A DNA stretch of 64,000 nt from Guillardia theta CCMP2712 (GCF_000315625.1 NW_005434670.1:1075564-1139563); one strand, 5' to 3'. Shown: positions 21,633 through 35,320, counted from the first letter of the stretch. Numbers and translations are program-made. The notes: a model not told the origin generated them from the sequence alone.

Positions 21633-24600
21633 TCAGCTCACAGGAAGTTGAAACAGCTGCATTTCTCTCACCGAGTCAGAAATCTGTTCATCGTTCTCAA
21701 AGCGAACAAGCCTGTTCCCGCTGTTCAGCAGGTCCATGTCGTCTAGAGGCGGGTAATCCGAGGAATTGTTCTCCACGTTGCCGAAGTCGATGTTGCGCCT
21801 CGAGAGGTCCATGCCATCTCGCCATTGGGCCATCACGTCAACGTCCACACTAACCACGGAGCCATCCGGCAAAAGCTTCTGCCATGTTGCAATCGGCGGC
21901 GGGAAACGAGAGCCGTTGGAATTTCTCGGTAGAGTTCTGTACAAAGTTGTCGTGGTATCCGGCGTTCCACGACTGATCCGATTCAATTCCCAAACATCCT
22001 GTTCTCTGGCATCTGAATTGACGACTTTCTGTGAATAAGAGGTCAGTCATAACAATGCAAAAGATCAGTAAACTTCATACCTTGACTATCTCATAACACG
22101 CATTCTGTTCGGGTTTGCGATAGTTCAGTTGAGATTGATCAACATAGCGCATTGGAACGGCAGAGTCCATCACGAACACTTCACGTGGACCATCCCCAGC
22201 CATGCAAGGCGTGACGTACAAATCCGTCGGGAGATGCAGGTTTTGCACATTGATCAGCGCCTCAAGAACGGCATTGAGCAAGGTCTCGAAGTCATATGTG
22301 TCTGGAACGAGCATTGTCAACTGCGCGTTGGTAGTCGGATTCTCTGTTGACAAACTGATTGCAAGTTGTTTTAGACGAGCTTGGTGCTCTTCCAACAAGC
22401 CTCGAAATTCTGGTCTCTTTGCAGCAAGTATAAAGACCTGCGAAAGTCGATTCTGAAAATGATTGCTTCGCTTGGATTGGATGGAGTCGAAGATAATATT
22501 CAACAAACGATCCCTGTTCCTCTTCATTTCAAGTACTAGGCTTTCAACACCTAGCTTCTGACAATCGTACACCAACAATTCCTTCAATACCAAACAGCTC
22601 TGAGACTGCAAACATCTGGAGTTCATGTCTGCACCATCCTTCTCAATGATCTCCAAGAGCTTATTTGTCATGTCGTACAGAATCGCTGCGTTACTGTCTT
22701 TCTTCATCATCTCTATGCATAAAACAAGCAGCAAGGAAGAGTGGTTTCCAATAGCACCAGCCATAGGATCCGATGTGCACAACTTGATCAGAAGAGGCTG
22801 CAAGGAGACAGCCATCATCTGTTTCGTAAGACTAGGCAGACTATTGACTGTGTGCCGCGTGAGCAAGTTATTCACGCTTCGGAGTAACGAATCTGATAGC
22901 AACCGCAACGGTATCCATTGCACAGATGGTCCTAAGCAGATCGAGTTCTTGTGCTACAACAGAGTCAGCAAATAGAAAGAAATCAGATTCATCCATACCT
23001 GCACAGATTTGGAGGTCGGGGTATGCAATAAGAATACATTTAGGAAGTAAGCGATGAAGTCCCTATGAACCATCAAGTCGATCAGATCTTGATTTTCCGA
23101 CGTCAGGGTGAGCAATACTGTTCCGAACTGTGGCAGCACCTGCCAATTATGTGCAATCATTGGCAGTATGTCCTTGATCGAAGCCAGTAGCTCTTCAATT
23201 ATGCCAAAGTTTTTCTTGTCTGTAGTCAAAACGGATACGGCCGTAGCTAACAATTGACAGTAGCTCAGTCTCACGTCTTCTATTGGGCACGAGATACATG
23301 CACTTTCAAGCCAACATGGCAATTTGTCTGGACCTTCATCTTTTTCAATGGAAGCTCTTAATAAGAAGATGCAGGCTTCCACATGCTTCTGAAGCAGCCG
23401 TTTCAGCGTGGTGCTCCAATCTTGCTGTCCAGGTTGGCACCGCGAAAGAGACATGCGATTATGCACTTCTGAATGCAGCACAGACTTATAAAATACGTTG
23501 ATCGCCATTTCCAGAATCTTAGGGAATATCTTGCCCATTTTGTCGAGAGCTAGGATAAAATTCAAGACAAAACTGTTAAATTCATCATCAAAGAACAACG
23601 ATCTCCTGAGCATCTGTTCGTTTGTATCCAAAATCTCGTCTATACCTGCAAGTGCAGTCTCGCTACCACTGGAGCTTATGGAATCCAGGTTGAGATCCTC
23701 CATTCCAGCATCAGAAACAGAATCAGGGGTGGCGACGTCAACGTCATTCATGAAATCAGTACTGCCCTTTTCCTTCACCGGCGTTTCAAGACAGGTGCCT
23801 TCAATTCTTTGGTAGAACAGCATATAGGCACTAGCGCTTTTCTCTGTCTTGTATACACAATTCGTCCATTTGTTCACTGTGGTCTGTATGCCTCCAAAGC
23901 ATTCACTTTCAAGCTCGGCAAGATCAAATTCTGATACTTGGTCGTCATCCAATTTGAGCCATTTGCCAGACACAGGATCCTTTGCAAACGAATAATAATG
24001 TCCGAAACTAAATTGTCCACTATGTACTACGATTCCTTTCAGCTCATAGAGCAGATGCTCTCCGCTATTTGTACTCTTGCTCGAATTCTGATCAACCTTC
24101 CCTTCGTCAACTTCACTTGTATTGTCCATGCAGATGTCTTCATCTCCCTCGACATCCTGAGCTTTGGGAGGTTGAGTATATGGGGCCAAATCAAGAGTTA
24201 AGGGAAAGGCTAGTCTATCATTCAACTTCACAAACCCATTTCCTTGAAATTGAAATCTGTTTAGCTGCACACACAGAGTCTCTGGCATATTTTCGCCATC
24301 CAAAAAGAGGGTTCGTCGCATCGCTCGTTTGATGGCTCCTTCATGCGTAGTTCCATTTCTGAATGCTTCAGCTTGCGCTGCAATGGTACATTTCTCACAA
24401 TCTACCCTGCTGTCGCCTGTCATTAATTCACCAGCCAAAGCATCTTCGATAGCCCTTTCCAAGGTACCCATTCGTTCAACATTCACCTTGAACGATTTCT
24501 CGAAAACTCCAGGATTTATAGGCTTGGTATGAGGACACTCGACAGAAACTAATTGACTGCAAACCCGCACGCGGAAGCATGACTTCAGACACTCAGAGTG

Positions 24601-27600
24601 TTCCTTGCCCCCGACCTGTTCGATCACTTCAGAAAAAGATTGTAATCAAGAAAAAATTCTAACCTCTCGTTCGAGCCTTTCGAGGAGTTTATCCAAAAAC
24701 TCAGACGAGTCATTCTGTGATGTAACACGAAAGTGAAGTCCAAGGTCTCTGCATGCTTCAACAAGCTGGATAGGATCGAAAGACTGCAATTCACTGTCCA
24801 CCATAAAGCGGAACGTTCTTTGAAGCTGCCTGAGCAATTCTCCATGAGGAACAGGATCAACCTTCTCAGGACGCTCGCCCTGTTCGCAAATGACGCAGAT
24901 TCTGTTATTCCAGTCATTCTCCAATGTACAAATCTGGCACTTCCAAAGTTCTTCAGCTTTCTCGGGAGGGGCGGGCGCAAGGGGAGCGGTAAGTATACAT
25001 TTTCTCAAATCATCATCGAGAAATAATTGTTGTATCATCGCATTCATGTAGCAGGTTGCTCCCTGATTCTTAAGGCCCACACATGCCAGCTTTCTCCTTT
25101 CCACTGTTGCCCTGTGTTCCCAGTCCTCCTTCAAGACAGAATTTAATCGATTCCAATATATCTTGACTGGGATTCTTGTGCTTGAAGCGAAGTCATTGAT
25201 CATGTCTGCAAGCCCAGTGATGTAGTTCGGAGCATACTTTGTAACACAAATAAGAAGCAATTGCCATGCTGCTTCTCTCGTTTCTGTTGTTTCACACAAA
25301 GGTGCAACTTGTAACCAAGAATTTTGACCAAGAGTTGCTTTTCTTGTCATCATTTTCATCGCATTACCCACTCTTTTTGAGCAGGGGACTCTCATCAAAA
25401 AATCATTGTAGAGCTTGGGAACTAATTTTTCTGCAAGACTTTTGAGTTCTACATTAGTTGTCATTTCTGGCCTTTGCATCACGTTATGAAGGAGATTCAT
25501 CAGTTCATCCATCATTTGGTTACAAATAGACAGTCGATCCGCCACTAAAAGCATGTTGGTTGCAAGTTGACAGGCAGTCTGCATCCTCTTGACTGGCTCG
25601 TTCAAGGTGTCTTGGGCCAAAAAAAACTTAGTCAACAGGGCAAAAAATTGCTTGCAGGTCCCACTGTCCCGATTAGCAGCATTGACACATTCAGTCATCA
25701 AATCAACTAATTGGCTTGCCCACTCCTTGGATGTCTTAGCACTTGAAAGCAGGAAACTAGAATAAGCTGCTCGTATAGAAGAATCAGAGTGGTGCATGAC
25801 AATCTTGTTCACAATTATGCCCGCATTGGAAGACATCTTACTGCCTTCTTGCAATCCTGAGTCAGTTAAAGACAAATGAGATAGCTCTGCTGAAGATTTA
25901 GGTTCAAAGAACTTCAAGGCATGATCCTTTGCTTCCTTTTGAAGACTAGAGCTAAATATCAGCGCCTCAAGGATTGTTGCACCATCTAGCAGAGCATCTA
26001 GAATCTTTTGTGTCATCTCAAGACGGTTGATAAGAATAATCATATCGCAGGTCAGACTGGTTACACGATTTAGAATTGGGAGGACAGACCCGTTGCTCAA
26101 TACACTCTTTCCACTGCAACATAGGCGTAGCACACGAAGAATGATAGGAATTCCAATCAAGCGAAGCATTTTTGCTTGATTTTCTCCATGATCCTGAGCT
26201 TTCTGCAACTTTAGCACAGTTTCCATCAGATCGACCAATGCACTGAAACCTCCAGCATTGAGAAATTCAGAACACCAAGCAGGATCTTCCAACTCGGATT
26301 CAATTATTTGTAAAACGTAAAGAGATCGCCACATGTTACCATGCGAAGATAATACTTCACCCCAGTGCCCTTTATATTTGATAACTTTCTGTTCTTCTTC
26401 TCTCTGGGAGGGCAAAATCTGCAAAACTTCCCAAAGTATCATGTGCAGTTTTTGCAAGTGTGCATCACCCATGATTTCAAACAATAAATTGAAAAAAGAA
26501 ACGTTCTCCGCAAGAGTAACTCCAATGTTTCCAAACAATATTTCTGGCAAACAATAAACTTGATTTTCAATTTTGAGGTCTGCTCCATCAGTTATATTCA
26601 ACTCTTCGAATGTTGTTTGCGGCCCTCGAACAATACTTTGGCCGTTATGAATAACCAATACTTGTGGGTTGTTTGGTGCAATTTTCGAGTTGATCACCTT
26701 GAAAACGATCTCATCAAAATTTTCTCTACTCCCCACTTGAATTGTCCTACTTGTATAGGTAACAGATGATTTGTACATTTCCTCTCGATTGCTTCGCACA
26801 TGAAAACAGATAGAGATCGGTTTCCCTTTGCCGCGATATCCGTGAGAGCGTTGTGTAGCGTATTGAATATAGGAGAAAACATTGTCACATATGCGTAGGT
26901 GGCCGCGGAGAAAGTTTCGAATAAGCTGTAAGCAACGCTTGACTCTGAGTTCCCTGTATGTGGAATCAATGTCCATTGCGTTGACTGCTTGCTGTAACAT
27001 ATGGATAATCTTTGCCAGCACAACTTTCTGAAAAGAATGTGGCATATACCGCGAGATATCTACAATCATATCATGAGCTTTCTTTGCAACAACATCATCC
27101 AAACTCAAGAAACATACATCCCACAAGAAGTCAAGGCCCTCTAGATGTTCATCAGTAATGCAGACTATCTCGTATGCCAGGATGTTCACAGAAAGCTCGT
27201 CTTCTAACAAATGCCAGTCATGCAAGTCCGTCCAGTCATGAGTATCTTCCTTTCCGGTGTCATCCCATCGTACTGTATGCCGTTGAGCCCTATCTCTATT
27301 GCTCGACGGCGGTGAATAGTGGCAAATCGTGCCATTATGCATCTTTTCATCCTTCCATAGAACACGTACACGGCGACCAACAAAAGCTGGACCGTTAATC
27401 TTGCAACCAGACTTCTGACCACTTCTCCCAACTGTCTCCCACCTTGAACAAGCGTCGTTTACATCAGCGAAAAGGGCTTGAAACGAGTTAAATCCATGGG
27501 GCTTCAAGTTCGATGGATCCATCTTACAGATGTAAGTTTGAAATAGATAAAGTTGTACATCTTTGCAGAAGATGCCACCAGAGTCTGCTGCAAGCCTGAT

Positions 27601-29981
27601 CCACCTCAAACACACCTCTGTTGGGCCTCCAAGGGCTTCCCACAACTGGTCAACTTGACGAACTTCTAACATAATGTTATAGTCCTGATGTTCTGCCGAA
27701 GTATTTTCTAACAAATATCTCAATTGTGAAAGTCTAGTCCATAATTCAGTGTTGAGAACATCATCACTCTCCATGACCTTGACATCTAAACCTTGACTGA
27801 GAGTTTTTAGATTGGCCATGCAAGCACCAATAACATCGAACATACTCTGCAAACCATGAATGCAAGCCTCCCTGGTTTTGTCTCCACGCTGGGCGAAATT
27901 GAACCTTGGAAATAGCCTTATAACTTCTACAAGAACAGCGAAAGCCCCTTTCATTGCCAATGGAGATGTATTCGGATCTTTCACAATGTTACAACAGAGC
28001 TCGGCGACGTATCCTTTACAAAATTTGCCTTGTCCATTTGCTCCAACACCGTCACTTTCTCCCCACGACGATTGCAAACAATGGAAAAGAGAATCTTGCA
28101 CTAGCTTGGAAAATACTTCTTGGTCTTCACAGAATGGAGTCAAGAGTGCAGCAACAAGAACATCCATCGCTCTTTTTGCCACAGCGCGACCTTTCATCAT
28201 CACATCAACTGTCGCATACAATCCATGTAACTTCGAGGTGTCAAAAATGGCAGTTGCAAGCTCAAATGCAGCCTGCAGGCAATCTGAACCTCCCCTCTTG
28301 AGCGAACCCAGCGCTGAGAATGTAGAGGATGGCTCGCTTGCCACGGTGTCGATTTTGACTTCGCCATCACTTTGCTTCAACACAGCTGGAACATCAAATA
28401 CGTCCATGATTCTGTTCAAAACAATCATGGTTTGCTTTTTCCCCCATTTTGGTAACATAGCAAGAATGACCTAGCATTGCGAATGCAATCAGCAAATCAA
28501 AAAAATTAAAGAAAAAGTTTCAACAACCTTGTGCACTTCAGCTCTGACGCTGCCAACGTGCATGAAAGCGGCATCGACCACAATGTTCATGCGATACTCA
28601 TTCATGTCGATTATCGAGAGCAAACTGCATGTTTCCGACACAATCGTGGCGTGCGCCCTTTCTCCAAATAGATCCTCAAGTACTTCATGCTCTTCTAACC
28701 AAGCACATAACGCTTGGCCATTCGAGGATTTGAATTCTTTGTCGTTGCGAATCACCTGCTCAAGAGACACCAACGCTGATCTTCGTTGTGCCCAAACGCC
28801 TGATTTGGTGCCTTTCAAGGCAAGCTGCTTCAACGCCTCTTTGAAACGATACTTGTATTTTTTCCTAGCACGAAAGTTACATTCATCTGGCAGTGTATGT
28901 CAACAGGAAAAATCACCTTATGTCCGAATTCTGAATGACTGTCGCAAGCCCTGTTCCGTGTAAAGGAGCAGTTTTCTTGAATAGTGGGATTAAATTAATG
29001 CACACTTGCCCTGCTTCTGAGCTTTCCTTGGCCGGTGCATCTTCAATACGTTTTGCGATTCTGTCCAATATCTCTTCTGCAGGCAACCCCGACTCTCCGC
29101 TATTATCGATCGATTTCGCAACCGAGATGAGCGACTTCCAAGGAGCTTTCTCTAAAAGCTGTACGCGCTTTTGGGGGCCTCCTCCTTCCTTCCAAAGTCT
29201 CATGCATTCCGCATGTAGTTCCAAAGCAACGCGATGTGAGGCTTTGTTAACATCCCTCTCAAAGCTGAATATGGGCGAGTTCATGTCAAGGACGCAATCA
29301 AGCGCATCTATCAAGTCAGCAGATCCCCTGTCCAAGCTGGCCAACACAAGTTTTACTGCACAGGTTAGCGCAGTCTGGAAATACTTGGATTGGTCCTCTG
29401 CAAAGAGCTCATCAAAAGATGACGGAGGCTTCAGGTATATTACCTGCCGGATGATTACCCTTTCTTCTGTACTCCCCGCACCAGTCATCCCAAGCAGAGC
29501 CAGGCACAGCAGGGCCATGGCCGTAAGGAGTTGCAGGGGCGTCTCCTTCACCGCAGAATAAAGGCAAGGCTCTTGGGATGTATTTCGTCGCAAAATCTTG
29601 TGACTGCTTTGTGTTGACACATTCCAAAGCTGCTTGAAAGGCGGCTGCATAGTCACACCAAATAATGCGCCTCTTTTCCATGACCTTTGCAACCAAATTT
29701 AAATCATGTTTCACCTCCACACTCCAGCATTCAAGTTGGAGTCACTCTTACCTTTTTGAATGCCGCTGCATGATCTTTTGTCATAATATATGTTGAGTCA
29801 GGAGGAACATCATTGATCATATCAACGCAATCGTTTCCCTCCATGCCTGATATGACAGAGGACAAAAAAGGTTAACAAAGGAGATTCTGCACATACAACC
29901 CAGACCTGATCGCGGGCTATTCGCCTCAGTATCTGGATTCACGCTTCCGGACAAGGCACGCGGTGGTGCGTCTTGGTCCAT
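21633..29981 (-). CDS. USP34/USP9X-class ubiquitin C-terminal hydrolase, 2,627 aa
   Basis: Nine exons on the minus strand: 29981-29906, 29846-29752, 29684-29552, 29466-28917, 28864-28528, 28470-24664, 24615-22999, 22953-22081, 22028-21633. All phases agree. The long N-terminal helical region is typical of giant USPs. About residues 750-800 is a Tudor-like strand set (FVGRRVRVLWKDEKMHNG), and 950-1035 is ubiquitin-like (FEELNITDGADLKIEN). The catalytic domain starts about 1528 with the Cys box GLKNQGATCYMN (nucleophile about C1536). Soon after is a RanBP2-type zinc finger (WKCQICTLENDWNNRICVIC). The His box is GQFSFGHYYSF (about H1872), followed by GKWLKLDDDQVSEFD. All catalytic elements are present, so an active cysteine protease removing ubiquitin from proteins is expected. 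The last 750 residues are helical. Family choice (USP34 versus USP9X/USP24) is open. Confidence 0.88.
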
Positions 29982-31489
29982 TGTTGCTATCACCAGAAAT
30001 GAAGCCCTTCCGGGGCGTATGAAAGCCTCGAACCGCTAAGAAACCAATCAATCACATAATCTGTTCACAATCACTGTACAGATTTTAGGTCTTTCAAACT
30101 GATCTATTCAACCACAATCATGAAGTAGCCTCTAGATCATAGTGTGCGGCAATCAGTTAATCATGAACACGGCTAATGAATAGATCAACAAATTTAAGGG
30201 CTGCAACCGTCACGCACGAAAGATGATCCTAGCACAAACTCAACTTCAGACCATTGGAAAAACTTCAAACATATCTCAACTGGTCTATATCAAAGATGTG
30301 TTTTCATCAACAATGCAAAACCGCCTTCTATTCGCTGTGCAAAGTACTACTATCTCCAAAAATAGAATAAACAATGCAAGTCACATTCTACAAGGGATCC
30401 TTTCGATTTCAGCAGCAAATTTCACAACCCACGAGCACAGAATGAAGATATACAAATTCAATCAAGTTGAAGTTCTGGATGAAATGTGATGGCAGTGGTA
30501 TACGAACTTTTTAACATAGTGTAGCATTATCAAAGAAAGTTGTGTCCCAAGTTCACTATGACCAAATCGTGACAATAAACATCCTACTACAAGCGCAGCG
30601 TTCACATCATGTAACGGATACTTCATCAGGACAAAAGTAATGGAAGAATTGAGAGGGGAACATGCAAACGAGGTCAGTCATTGTCAAGGTTGTTGTCGTT
30701 TCATCCCCTTCGCTGCGTCTGCATATGCAGCGCTGCTTCGGTGCCCTGCCACTTGTCCTCGGCTAATTTCGAGCCCTTTCCCCAATTTCTCCATTCAATT
30801 TTCAAAAATGTTATTGTGATTCTTTTGTTTTATTCAAATTAAGAGAGATGAGTTCAAATCATAAATGAAATTACACCCTGAGGATCACCCCCCTTCTCAA
30901 TCCACAGTACCCCACCCTCTTAGTGAATCAAACACCACCCTGTTTTGTTCTACCAAATATTCATGACTCTGACTACCCTACCTGGAGTACTTTCCACCCA
31001 CCTGGTTGACTGGTCAATCGAACCGAGTCAAGAATCGACAGTCACTATGATACCACCTTATGAAAACTATATATGTTGCTCTAAGTAAAATAGTAATAGG
31101 TCGCTATTCTTGGTTTTGCAGATACTACGCCTTGACTTCTACCACCGTCATCAGCTACCCCACCCTGTCGAAAAAGCTTATCTACAATTTCACTACCGAG
31201 TTCATGAATCACCGTGGGACTCAACAGTAGTACCCATCTGACCACCTCCCACCCCGAAAAATCTACCCCTACCTACCATTCTTCAATGCTCTACAGCAGA
31301 AGATATCATAGAGGGTAGGAGTCTTGCATCTATTAAATGAAGTACTAGCACCAGAAGCCTCACATTCACTATCTACTTCCACAACTTGCTTTTGAGGAAT
31401 TGAGGTGGTGGGGTAGTCACTAAACCATTGCTAAAACGAGCATCACCGGTACTTCAAAGCCCCACCCTACCATCATCATACCCTGACCT
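29982..31489. other. non-coding AT-leaning spacer with C-rich tail
   Basis: No supported gene. A frame at 30223-30489 (88 aa, no family, no introns) is judged fortuitous. About 30880-31480 is C-rich spacer with many CCACC and ACCCCACC words and a 16-bp word (31059-31074) identical to 915-930. Confidence 0.45.
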
Positions 31490-32115
31490 CCGGTCGCAAC
31501 CCTGCAGGCCGCATCCCCGCTAGGACCCATCTGAGGCGCCTTGGCCGCACCTGAGCGGAGGCGGCTTGGCAGCAGCTTCAATCCGGCAGTCCCGCGGCCC
31601 GGGCTCCGTCGGCTCTAGCACCACGGTGACCGGCGTGCCGGGCAGAGCCGGGCGCAGCCTGGCATGCGGGCGGGCCCGGCCGCGGTCACGGTAGCAGTGC
31701 CGGGCCACCCCGGCGGCCGCGCGGCCCTGCGACGGGTAACTGCACCACCGCCGGGTGACTCTGTGACTGAGGCACACCGTCGTACGGTCACCCCGCGTCC
31801 GATCACCGCACCTCACTGAGTCGGAGCCGAGTCACCCTCGGACCGTCCGATCGTGGGCCCGCCGCCACGTGGTACGGTCACTTACTAGCGGCTATCCGAT
31901 GATCATAGTATCATTCCTGGCATCCGAGGGGATCGGCCGCTCGGCCCCCGATCACAGCAGTGTGACACCGCGCCGTGACTCGGGGGCCGGGCCCACGGGC
32001 CCGGGCCCACGGGCCCGGCGGGGGCCGCTATTGTATCCAGGTCCTCACTCGGCGTCAGTAGCCCCGGACCGACTCACTGGCCATACGGAGGCTACCCGGC
32101 TGGAGGCTACCATCC
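31490..32115. repeat. GC-rich island, largest in the window's centre
   Basis: Extremely GC-rich stretch of reshuffled words (GGGCCCGGGC, CGGTCAC, GGTGACC, GACTCGG, GTACGGTCAC) matching the vocabulary at 262-835. It includes a direct repeat of CACGGGCCCGGGC near 31994-32025. Long frames on both strands are composition artefacts. Confidence 0.6.
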
Positions 32116-32363
32116 TCGTACTGATCTCAACTGGCAGCTAAGCGGCTTGATCATTGGTATGATCGCTGTCACGACATGGCCGAACAGGCGGCAACGAGTG
32201 CAGCACTACTGATTATCGCCGAGGTGACAGTGCTAGGAATGCTGGAAGACCACTGTCAGTGCCTGCCTGTTCAAGTCAAGCAGAAGAGGCTGACTAAGGC
32301 AAGAAACTTTGAATAACCGACACGGAACAAGTAGAAGTGTTGAAGTGTTCGTCGACAGTAAAG

Positions 32364-34248
32364 ATGAAAGCAAGCAAGAGGATACAACTCTGGTCGTTGT
32401 TTCTCTGGAGCATGTTGGCTCTCGCCTCATCTCAAACGCGACAAGTTGATTATCAAAACATGCATGGCATCTTCTTTCCTCAAACAGGGCAATTCTGGCC
32501 TGGCTCGACTGGTGAGATGGATGGAGCAGGTCATGGCAGAAATGACCTGGTCATGCAGGGAGCGATTGGAGCACTCCAGAGCAAGAAGATCTCACAAGAG
32601 TCAAAAACCAAGGCAGCCAGATAACTGATTGGGCCCTGACCTCTTGGCGGGACGTCAACTGTTGTTTTCAGCTGAAAGATGACTCTGTATGGGAAGATGC
32701 ACAGACTGGAATGGAAGATTGTTTCTGTAGGTAATTCACCACTGTGATCATTTTGAGAATCAAAAGCATGGCCTTGACAAGACTTCAGGGAGTTTCTCCA
32801 AGAAGTTCAATACAAGACTGTATCATTCTGCTCCCTCAAGGTGAACTATCTCGCTGAGAATGAGATGCTTCTCTTTACATTTGATTCTTTGGGACAGCAA
32901 TCATGTCTGAATGCTCTCAGAGATTGGAATAGAGTATTTGGAGAGGCGAGCAATGCTGCTGTCAGCGAAGATGCATGAAATCTGAAGCTCAATCAGGGAT
33001 ACATGGTTCCAGGTCAGGCACCGGTCTGGAATACAGAATCTCCAGTCAGGACATGGTCTGTTTCAAAATCCGAAGTGGCTGAAGAGTTCCTGATGCGGAA
33101 ATCACATTTTGCAGCACTATAGGAAATCCTGACGGATCAGCTGTCAATCGTCCTTGCGGAGAACAAAACAACAATGTAATATCCTCAAAGCAGATGTATT
33201 GAAATCTGAACTTTGACCTGTCAGCCCTTGCAAACATGGACAGATCCGTACGGTCGGCTGTCGACTTCTTTCGCGAATTACAAGCCAAATCCGGTACGAG
33301 TGACAGCTGTGTTTGCTTCAGGCTTCTCAATCATCTTAGAACTATGGAAAAATCACGACTCCGTACAACCCTAGTGCAAGCCACAAGTAATGTATGCGAG
33401 GATTTATTGACAGGTTGATCACGAGTATTCGAACACTTCAGATGGCGATGGGTTCCTGGCGATGCACCAGCATCCTTGAAGCCATGGCTGGGAGGCACAG
33501 CCGGAGACGGCAAAGTACAGGTATGGAATCAAATGCAACACATGTAAGGGGTGAGCTGGTGATGTATTTGTTGCACAGGCAGGGATCATGAAGGGTACGC
33601 CCGTTTATCCGGCAAGCAACTCAACGGATTGCTGTGATACGAGTGTGAACGCTTCATGCTGCTCGTGAGGCCCGCAGGAGGAATTGACGACGCTGAACCT
33701 GAGACAGAGGCTCATCGCTCATGAGTTGGGTTGGACCACAGGATGCACCTCAAGCAGACTGCATGTTTGCTGTGAAACGTGAGCTCCTTTGTATGGTTTC
33801 CTCGTGAGATGTTTGTCAGGGGCCATATGTGCATACCACTTCTGGGAATGTGATAAGTCATATTCGGATTTGATCTTCAACGGCATCTGCTTGAACACCT
33901 GCACTGACATCGAGGTACAGCACGATTGCCACGGCTAACTTGTAACATTGAGCAGAGGCTTTGTGGTATTGTACCTTCTACAGGAAGACAGCTGCAAGTT
34001 TCGACGTTCACGTGAGATCTTTACGTTCTGTCTACACAACTGATCGATCACAGACTAGGCAAATTCTATCACTTAGGTTGTACAACAAAATCCCGCCAGA
34101 AAGTCAAAGATTGCACTGCAGCAGGTGAAGTGCCTTCGCTCCCTTCTTGCAGGATCTCCTCACGGGCTCCATCAACAGCTGGCCGATACCAGATAGACAT
34201 GTTTTGTTCTGCTCTCAGCTTTCTTGTTTCTTTCGCTGTAATCTCTAG
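32364..34248 (+). CDS. secreted cysteine-rich protein, exon structure partly resolved
   Basis: The start at 32364 encodes a signal peptide (MKASKRIQLWSLFLWSMLAL, cleavage near ASSQ). Early exons 32364-32444, 32488-32529, 32672-32730 and 32789 onward join in phase. Later exons also join in phase: 33442-33520, 33579-33664, 33708-33778, 33820-33914, 33958-34011, 34077-34124, 34153-34248 (stop). Cys-dense pieces include NSTDCCDTSVNASCC and FNGICLNTCTDIE, typical of a disulfide-bonded extracellular domain. The middle (32840-33441) holds probable exons such as NPDGSAVNRPCGEQ near 33120-33150 that I could not join. If they do not join, this is two genes: a 123-aa secreted protein ending at 32978 and a Cys-rich gene from about 33100. 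No family recognised. Confidence 0.5.
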
Positions 34249-34630
34249 GATTCTAGATTTCTAATGTCCCTCGAATCTCTTGTGTCAGAACGTACAATTT
34301 TGACCCCACTGATGCGGACTCTTGTGATGACACAGAGATGCTATACCAGTGAAAGCAACTTGGTAGGGATCAAATGAGGAGACGAGAGAGCATGCTGCTG
34401 CTTGCTTCTTCGTCAGATCGCGAGTCTGTTGCCTGACTCAGTGGAACTAGACACGGCGACATTTCGTAGCGCTGAAGAATTGGTGGAGGAAATCCTAGGG
34501 GTAGGGTCACTGACCATGTTTGAACTATTAAAAATATGTGGGGTGAAAACATCGAGTGGAGGGGGTAGGGGTGTATTTGCACATTACCATGGGGGGAGGT
34601 GGGTCACTCGAAAGGCGAAGGCGGTTGAAG
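34249..34630. other. intergenic with C-rich/G-rich element
   Basis: No gene resolved. A G-rich patch at 34498-34615 (GGGGTAGGG, GGGGGTAGGGGTG) resembles the reverse complement of C-rich patches at 20318 and 55680. One frame near 34440-34490 reads like protein (VELDTATFRSAEELVEEIL) but has no clear splice partners. Confidence 0.35.
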
Positions 34631-35320
34631 ATGGCGACGATGGACAGGAACGTGCTGGACGCACAGGTGATGAGAGGGCAAGAGCTGGGAGGGGAGGAGA
34701 AGAAAGCTGCTGAGAGGGTGAGATTGCGTGAGAAGAGAGGACAAGCGGAAGGGGAGGGAGGTGGAATTGCCGCAGGGGTTGGCAAGAAGGAACAAGGGGA
34801 GGATGTAAGGCAAGGATGGTCAACTTGCACTTGGCGGTAACTGATAGTCGGGATGCTTGAGCGTAGCATTTTGAGAAGAATGTTTGATCAAGGATATGGT
34901 GGAATGAAGACAAGGATGCTCGCATCGGGATTTTAACATGTTGCTGTCAGGTGCGTGCCAGTGTGAACCAGAAGTTGGAGGACAGTGGAGAGAAGGAGAG
35001 GTGGGTCGCGATGCCGCGTACTGCAAGCCTCATTGCAATTGACACGCTTTCTTCAAGGCTGAAAGAATTCCTGCGACAACGTCTAGTTGAAAGCGGCTGG
35101 CGTGATGATTTGAAGGAATATTGCAAAGGTCCCTTGGACAACTCTGGTTGCCCGGCACTGATGCTTTGATGCCGCAGAAGTGATCAAGGACAAGTACAGA
35201 GAGGATCTGAGTGTTGATGAATTGGTATCAGAGATAACTCCGAGGGGATATGCGACCATTCCTGATGAGGTCAAAGCTGAGCTGCTGGAGCGAATCCGCA
35301 AATTTCTGGCATCGAATTGA
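34631..35320 (+). CDS. ENY2: ENY2/Sus1, SAGA and TREX-2 subunit
   Basis: Four exons, 34631-34666, 34951-35000, 35058-35128 and 35178-35320, join in phase to 99 aa, the usual ENY2 length. Matching blocks are [58 protein letters not shown] and [12 protein letters not shown]. The family is an all-helical adaptor shared by the SAGA histone H2B deubiquitination module and the TREX-2 mRNA export complex at nuclear pores. The first intron (284 nt) is purine-rich; the others are 49-57 nt. The stop codon lies 73 nt from the converging stop of the giant PA14 gene. Confidence 0.93.

Noticed and set aside
30223-30489. 88-codon plus-strand frame
   Set aside because: No family, no introns, AT-rich flanks, and composition like the surrounding non-coding spacer.
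32364-32624. Single-exon 86-aa secreted peptide
   Set aside because: An alternative with an intron at 32445-32487 joins in phase to further exons and keeps the same signal peptide, so I prefer the spliced model.
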